Origin: Corynebacterium hansenii
GTDB taxonomy: Bacteria > Actinomycetota > Actinomycetes > Mycobacteriales > Mycobacteriaceae
Direction: 5' to 3'
Assembly: GCF_030408795.1 (NCBI RefSeq)
Contig: NZ_CP047211.1
Location: 3,034,018 to 3,098,017 of the forward strand
Length of the DNA stretch: 64,000 bases
Translations under genes and position numbers: made by a program
The notes under the pieces: generated by a model
Databases searched by the model: none
What the model was told of the DNA's origin: nothing
Seen by the model: the letters and a program-made list of their open reading frames with translations, nothing else
Shown here: positions 60,260 to 64,000 of the stretch, in pieces
Layout of the letters: each line of letters opens with the position of its first letter
Position numbering within the stretch: the first letter of the stretch is position 1

Positions 60260-60991
60260 TCACTGCTTCCGAATCTGGACGACGAACGTCGGCGTATCCA
60301 AGACATCGGTGCCGACTTCCACGATCACCGGATCCTTGCCCTTTGCCTTTCGGATCTGCTTCATGTCCCGTTGAATCTCTTCCGCCGCCGAAGATCCCTT
60401 CATGGCGATCATTTGTCCCCCCGGACGCACGAGAGGAAGCGACCAGCCGGCGAGCTTTCCCAAAGGCGCTACGGCACGGGACGTGACCACGTCAACCAGA
60501 CCCGCTTCCTTCCGCACCGTCTTCTCTTCGGCGCGACCCCGAATCACCGTCACGTTGGTCAAACCAAGATCGGCGACTACCTCATCGAGGAAGGTGGTCC
60601 TGCGGAGCAACGGCTCAATCAGCGTCACGGAAACATCGGGGCGCGCGATGGCGAGCGGAATGCCGGGGAGCCCGGCGCCGGAGCCGATGTCCGCAACGGA
60701 AGCGCCCTCGGGAACGACCTCCGCGAGAACGGCGAAGTTCAAAATGTGACGGTCCCACAAGCGGGGCACCTCCCGCGGACCGATGAGCCCCCGAACCGTC
60801 GCATGTTCCGCGAGCCACGAGTGGTACCGGTCGGCTACGTCGGCCCGGTCACCGAAGAGCGACTCGATCGCTTGAGTTGGCCGCTCAGGCGTTTCGCTTT
60901 GCACACCGTCACCCTCGCGCGTGCTCTTCATCTGATCCTCTTCTACCGAACCGCTGTCCGGAGCATGCTCTTGCGGTTGCGCCATGGCCAT
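60260..60991 (-). CDS. rsmG: 16S rRNA (guanine-527-N7)-methyltransferase RsmG
   Basis: SAM-dependent methyltransferase (GidB). The SAM motif is VADIGSGAGLPGIPLAIARP. HATVRGLIGPREVPRLWDRH, then LNF, and VTSRAVAPLGKLAGWSLPL are standard family stretches. The start is uncertain: ATG 60991 (after GAGGATGG), ATG 60931 (after AGAGG, 5 nt) or TTG 61021. The 60931 form of 223 residues would be nearest the family's usual length. It lies between yidC and parA as usual, but without the jag gene. Confidence 0.93.
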   Translation of the reverse strand: MAMAQPQEHAPDSGSVEEDQMKSTREGDGVQSETPERPTQAIESLFGDRADVADRYHSWLAEHATVRGLIGPREVPRLWDRHILNFAVLAEVVPEGASVADIGSGAGLPGIPLAIARPDVSVTLIEPLLRRTTFLDEVVADLGLTNVTVIRGRAEEKTVRKEAGLVDVVTSRAVAPLGKLAGWSLPLVRPGGQMIAMKGSSAAEEIQRDMKQIRKAKGKDPVIVEVGTDVLDTPTFVVQIRKQ

Positions 60992-61026
60992 TCCATCCCA
61001 TCCTCGTTCTGTGGCAAGCAAGCCAA

Positions 61027-61042
61027 TGTTTCACGTGAAACT
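61027..61042. promoter_or_regulatory. parS site upstream of rsmG
   Basis: TGTTTCACGTGAAACT, with intact core and one outer mismatch, immediately upstream of rsmG. It is about 2.9 kb from the parS inside parB and marks the origin-proximal edge of the visible cluster. Confidence 0.92.
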
Positions 61043-61227
61043 TCGGACGACCATCACCCGCCATCCAAATCACGTCAATGTAATTTCGTGGGCCCAGGCC
61101 CGCTCCGCCGATGCGGCGCTCGACGCGGAGCCCAAACGCGAAACGCAGACCGGGAAACCGGGTACGTCGGCGCAAAGCTGTCAACGATGAGCATCTGCGC
61201 ACCGCCGAAACCGGTCAACCGGAGAGC

Positions 61228-61289
61228 CTCCACTCCCAGTCACCGCAACGCCTGCACTCGCAGCCGCCGCATCGCCTTCACTCAGAGTC
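61228..61289. repeat. 24-bp imperfect tandem repeat between rsmG and yidC
   Basis: Units at 61228-61251 and 61252-61275, with a partial third at 61276-61289, share the CT-CACTC-CAG-C-CCGC-xCGC framework. They lie in the 375-bp gap where jag/khpB is usually found. No conserved KH or R3H coding sequence is recognisable in the gap. Confidence 0.7.
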
Positions 61290-61301
61290 TACGGGCACGA
61301 A

Positions 61302-61334
61302 AAAGCCGCCCCACCAATGCGGTGGAGCGGCTTT
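61302..61334 (-). terminator. Terminator of the rpmH-rnpA-yidD-yidC operon
   Basis: AAAGCCGC and CCACC (61302-61315) pair with GGTGG and GCGGCTTT (61321-61334) with one mismatch and a 5-nt loop. On the minus strand a TTTTT run follows directly. It lies 33 bp past the yidC stop. Confidence 0.88.
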
Positions 61335-61366
61335 CATTTACGCGCGTAGACGGAAAGCGTCAGGGG

Positions 61367-62590
61367 CTACCTTCTGCCCTTGCGGGTCTTCTTGCTTCGC
61401 TTCCGCTGTCCCGGTGCGGGCTTCTGGCCCGGCGCCGGCTTCGACGACTGCGCCGGAGCCTCGGCTACCGTCACGGCATCGTCGTCAGCCGAAGCCGTCG
61501 CCTTGGCGGAAGCATCCGCATCGACGGATGCCGCGCTCTGCCCCTCCGCCTGCTTCTCGCCCGGCCCCGCATTCTTGGCGGTGGGGGACTGGGGGAGGTG
61601 GCTGCGCTTCTTGCCGCCCTTCTTCGGGTTGTTCGGCTTCACGCCGACCTTGGGCGCCATCTTCTCCTGGGAGATGCGCTTGGCTTCCTTCTCGGCCTCC
61701 AGCTCCGCGGCTTCCTCGCGGTCGATCTTGGCGAAGATGTACTTCTGCTGGAAGTAGGTCCACACGTTGTTCGTGACCATGTAGACGAGCAGGCCGATGT
61801 GCCACAGGAAGCCGGTCGCCAGAATCATGATGGGCATGAACCAGAGCATCATCTTGTTCATCATGTCCATCTGCTGGCCCATCATGCCCTCCTGCTGCTG
61901 CTGGAGGCCGGCCGCCTGGCGCCGCTTGGTCCGGTTGATGGACATGCGGGCGTTGAAGTGGATCGTCGCCGCGGAGATGAGCATCAGCGGGATCGCCACG
62001 ATCATGATGTCCGTGCGCGTGAAGTCCGCGGCGGCACCCGGCTGGGTGAAGGCCGCGTACTGCGACTCGTCCATGCCGACCGATCCCGACAGCGGAGCGT
62101 TGAACACGCGGGCGAGGAGGAAGGAGCGGACGTCCTCGACCTGGAAGAAGTAGTTCGGGGTGTTCCAGTTCTCATCGACGGACATGCCCGACTGGCCGAC
62201 GGCCGCAGCGCCCTGGCCGGTGCGGTTGAACGACCGGAGCACGTGGAACAGACCGATGAACACCGGCATCTGGACGAGCAGCGGAAGACAGCCGGCCAGC
62301 GGGTTGACGCCCATCTCTTTCTGGAGCTTGCGCATCTCCAGCGCCTGGGCCTGCTGGTCGTTCTTGTACTTCTGCTTGATCTCGGCCATCTTCGGCTGCA
62401 TCTTCTGCATCTTGATGGCGGATCGCTGCTGCTTTAGCATCGGCTTGATCAGCAGGATTCGGATGGTCGCCACCAGCAGCATGATGGCGAGCACCCAGGA
62501 AATTCCCGATGCCGGGTTCAGGACCAGGCCAAATGCCTGATGCCAGAACCAGAGTACGGCCGAAATCGGCCAATAGACGAAGTTAAGCAC
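61367..62590 (-). CDS. yidC: Membrane protein insertase YidC
   Basis: 407-residue Oxa1/YidC-type insertase. Membrane segments begin in [20 protein letters not shown]; the positively charged groove residue is the Arg of this region. A cytoplasmic coiled loop follows ([20 protein letters not shown]), then [20 protein letters not shown] and later helices [20 protein letters not shown]. The C-terminal 110 residues are Lys/Ala-rich, ending [11 protein letters not shown], suitable for ribosome contact. Last gene of the rpmH operon; the downstream terminator is clear. Confidence 0.96.
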   Translation of the reverse strand: MLNFVYWPISAVLWFWHQAFGLVLNPASGISWVLAIMLLVATIRILLIKPMLKQQRSAIKMQKMQPKMAEIKQKYKNDQQAQALEMRKLQKEMGVNPLAGCLPLLVQMPVFIGLFHVLRSFNRTGQGAAAVGQSGMSVDENWNTPNYFFQVEDVRSFLLARVFNAPLSGSVGMDESQYAAFTQPGAAADFTRTDIMIVAIPLMLISAATIHFNARMSINRTKRRQAAGLQQQQEGMMGQQMDMMNKMMLWFMPIMILATGFLWHIGLLVYMVTNNVWTYFQQKYIFAKIDREEAAELEAEKEAKRISQEKMAPKVGVKPNNPKKGGKKRSHLPQSPTAKNAGPGEKQAEGQSAASVDADASAKATASADDDAVTVAEAPAQSSKPAPGQKPAPGQRKRSKKTRKGRR

Positions 62591-62652
62591 GGTCTGGTGT
62601 TTCTCCTGTCATGGGGGATTGCGGCCGTCTACGCGTCAGCCTTGGGCCCAGG

Positions 62653-63042
62653 TTACCCGTGCATCCGCCGCCACCAAGAACCAAGTCCCGGATAGGTGCG
62701 GGGCACGGGATCCCATCCGCCGGGGTGCCATGGCGCGCAGCGGGCGATGCGGAGGAAGGTCAGCCACAGGCCGCGGAGCGCACCGAATCGGCGCACGGCC
62801 TCGAGCCCGTAGGCCGAGCACGTCGGCTCGAAGCGGCAGGAACCCATTCCCTTCGCCGGCGAGATGCGGCGGCGGTAGAAGAGGATGGCTCCTTCGGCGA
62901 GGCGGGCGACGGGACCGCGCGCCTGCTTTGCGGCGCCCCCGTGATCGTGATCGGTGCAGCCATGATCGACGGGTGAACCGCCATCCGACGATTCCGGGGC
63001 ATCGTCAGCGCCGGAGCGCCCGTGAGAGTGCCTTGCGCACAT
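62653..63042 (-). CDS. yidD: Membrane protein insertion efficiency factor YidD
   Basis: About 129 residues. The YidD core is FYRRRISPAKGMGSCRFEPTCSAYGLEAVRRFGALRG with the three conserved cysteines (residues in SCRF, PTCS and IARCAPWHPGG). It aids YidC-dependent insertion. The start at ATG 63042 overlaps the rnpA 3' end by 38 nt. The 45-residue N-terminal extension is His-rich (DHGCTDHDHGG) and may be partly spurious; a later start would give the usual 80-90 residue protein. Confidence 0.88.
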   Translation of the reverse strand: MCARHSHGRSGADDAPESSDGGSPVDHGCTDHDHGGAAKQARGPVARLAEGAILFYRRRISPAKGMGSCRFEPTCSAYGLEAVRRFGALRGLWLTFLRIARCAPWHPGGWDPVPRTYPGLGSWWRRMHG

Positions 63043-63379
63043 CGTTGGCCAACTCCTCGCTGGTCGCGCCGGCGGAAGCCGGGAGGGCGCGGACGACCAT
63101 GTCCGCGGTGGACGGGACGTCGTCAAGCATGTCCATGACCACGTGCCGGAGCTTGCGGGTCACCGCATGCCGGACCACCGAGTTGCCGACGCCCTTGGAT
63201 ACGACGAAGCCGACGCGAGGTCCCCCGGATCGGGAGATCTGCGCGTCGGCTCCGTCGCCGCCGTCGCCGGCGGCATCGAAATAGTGCAGGACGATCGTCC
63301 TGCGGCCGAACCTGCGCCCCCGGCGGACCGTGGCGGAGAAGTCTCCGGAACGATGCAGCTTGTGCTGCGCGGGGAGCAC
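63005..63379 (-). CDS. rnpA: Ribonuclease P protein component
   Basis: Protein subunit of RNase P, 124 residues: LPAQHKLHRSGDFSATVRRG at the N-terminus, VGFVVSKGVGNSVVRHAVTR with the conserved RNR-like basic segment, and a C-terminal helix. GTG 63379 gives the family N-terminus; longer frames up to 63496 run across rpmH. It starts 16 bp after the L34 stop. Confidence 0.95.
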   Translation of the reverse strand: MLPAQHKLHRSGDFSATVRRGRRFGRRTIVLHYFDAAGDGGDGADAQISRSGGPRVGFVVSKGVGNSVVRHAVTRKLRHVVMDMLDDVPSTADMVVRALPASAGATSEELANDVRKALSRALRR

Positions 63380-63395
63380 GGGCTCGAGTCCGCGG

Positions 63396-63533
63396 TTACG
63401 CGGACAGGCGGGCGCGGCCCTTGTTGCGGCGGGCGGCGACCACGGCGCGGCCCGAACGGGTGCGCATGCGGGTACGGAAGCCGTGCACGCGGGCACGACG
63501 GCGGTTATTCGGCTGGAACGTCCGCTTCGACAC
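63396..63533 (-). CDS. rpmH: 50S ribosomal protein L34
   Basis: 45 residues: [20 protein letters not shown] followed by [19 protein letters not shown], the standard L34 sequence. GTG 63533 follows AAGGAG at 9 nt. First gene of the rpmH-rnpA-yidD-yidC operon, pointing away from the expected dnaA on the other strand. A possible promoter is TTGTAT with TACCCT at 18-bp spacing on the minus strand (63761-63790), low confidence. Confidence 0.97.
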   Translation of the reverse strand: MSKRTFQPNNRRRARVHGFRTRMRTRSGRAVVAARRNKGRARLSA

Positions 63534-64000
63534 GGGTGACACTCCTTGGGTTTCAGGGGCCGGCGGCGGGGTGCCCCGATGACCGGCCCATACGATTGTT
63601 TTCACACCCGCCGCCGGGACCGTCCGGCGAAACCGGACATCCCCATGAGACGGGCCCGCTAGGCGCAGCGCCCGGGCACGATGCCGGGTCCCGCGCAGAT
63701 GCGGTGAACACATCGGCGACCCTGGGCGCACCCGGGGTCGCGGATATGACAGACCCGATCAGGGTACGTGGAGCGGGGGCGCCAATACAAATCCCGGGAC
63801 ATTCCGCGCGTCGCGGGCGCACCCGCCGGGAGATGTGCCGACACGCGGAACGACCTGTGACGATGCTGAACCATTCACATGATTCCACACCCCGCCAACG
63901 GGCGACCACTGTGGACAACTGCCGTAACACTGGTAACACGTGACCTGCACGTTCTCTGCAACAATGCAGGTCAAAGGGCTGCAGATACCGGAATCTCCGG
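63534..64000. other. rpmH-dnaA intergenic region, oriC-proximal
   Basis: No gene is supported in these 467 bp. The context (rpmH pointing left) predicts dnaA on the plus strand just beyond the window. One DnaA box, TTGTCCACA on the minus strand (63910-63918), is visible, and the composition becomes less G+C-rich after 63850. The main origin boxes and unwinding element must lie to the right. Confidence 0.7.
63910..63918 (-). promoter_or_regulatory. DnaA box near the right edge
   Basis: TGTGGACAA on the plus strand is TTGTCCACA on the minus strand, the DnaA-box variant favoured by high-G+C actinobacteria. It lies about 380 bp upstream of rpmH, where the dnaA promoter and origin begin. Confidence 0.7.

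Overview
The window is a high-G+C (roughly two-thirds G+C by eye) stretch of an actinobacterial chromosome. It most resembles Corynebacterium or a close mycolate relative. The evidence is gene content and order: rpmH-rnpA-yidD-yidC-rsmG-parA-parB, cwlM-trxA-trxB-anti-sigma-sigM-murJ-DUF6049-Nudix-cca, leuS, a MarR/universal-stress pair, ino1, a DUF5318 gene, a class A PBP, rpsF-ssb-rplI and dnaB all occur together, as near the origin in Corynebacterium and Mycobacterium. The window ends just upstream of where dnaA/oriC should lie: rpmH points away and a DnaA box sits at 63910. The right edge is therefore origin-proximal. The rRNA operon and most housekeeping genes on the minus strand run away from the origin.

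Layout. 1-7.6 kb: a truncated universal stress protein, an LLM-type flavin monooxygenase, an RluA-type pseudouridine synthase, a LolD/FtsX-type ABC exporter pair, a strong terminator and a DUF2871 membrane protein. 8.0-13.7 kb: a complete minus-strand 16S-23S-5S operon without a spacer tRNA, with a boxA-like leader and a visible 23S processing stem. 13.8-21.9 kb: MFS transporter, NYN-domain protein, PspA, secreted beta-lactamase-fold protein, thioredoxin, FAH-family hydrolase and acyltransferase. 22-30.6 kb: dnaB, rplI, ssb, rpsF, a small membrane protein, a bifunctional PBP, DUF5318 and ino1. 30.8-36.6 kb: MarR regulator, universal stress protein, membrane protein, leuS and an SdpI-like protein with a cysteine-rich tail. 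36.7-38.4 kb: a small accessory islet with an Imm22-like and a YwqG/DUF1963 gene, next to a perfect 66-bp palindrome. 38.6-44.5 kb: SBF-type transporter, an unrecognised protein, an AzlCD-type (BrnFE-like) amino-acid exporter, YqgE and CCA-adding enzyme. 44.5-56.2 kb: an envelope/redox run (Nudix, DUF6049, MurJ, sigma factor, anti-sigma, TrxB, TrxA, CwlM). 56.2-63.5 kb: GNAT-like protein, ParB, ParA with a parS cluster, RsmG, YidC, YidD, RnpA and L34.

The genes combine chromosome replication and segregation (DnaB, SSB, ParAB-parS), translation (rRNA, L9, S6, L34, LeuS, CCA enzyme, RnpA) and envelope construction (PBP, MurJ, CwlM, YidC, Ino1). The most unusual signals are non-coding. A 66-bp palindromic element occurs twice in intergenic DNA. 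An 11-bp motif (GCTTGACGACG) recurs at least 11 times, often in linker-coding DNA and in different reading frames. A 30-bp tandem duplication inside the RluA gene appears related to that motif. Other points of interest are a CwlM that has lost both zinc-binding histidines, DnaA boxes in front of dnaB, and absence of the usual jag/khpB gene between yidC and rsmG. No phage, insertion sequence, CRISPR array or tRNA gene was recognised.
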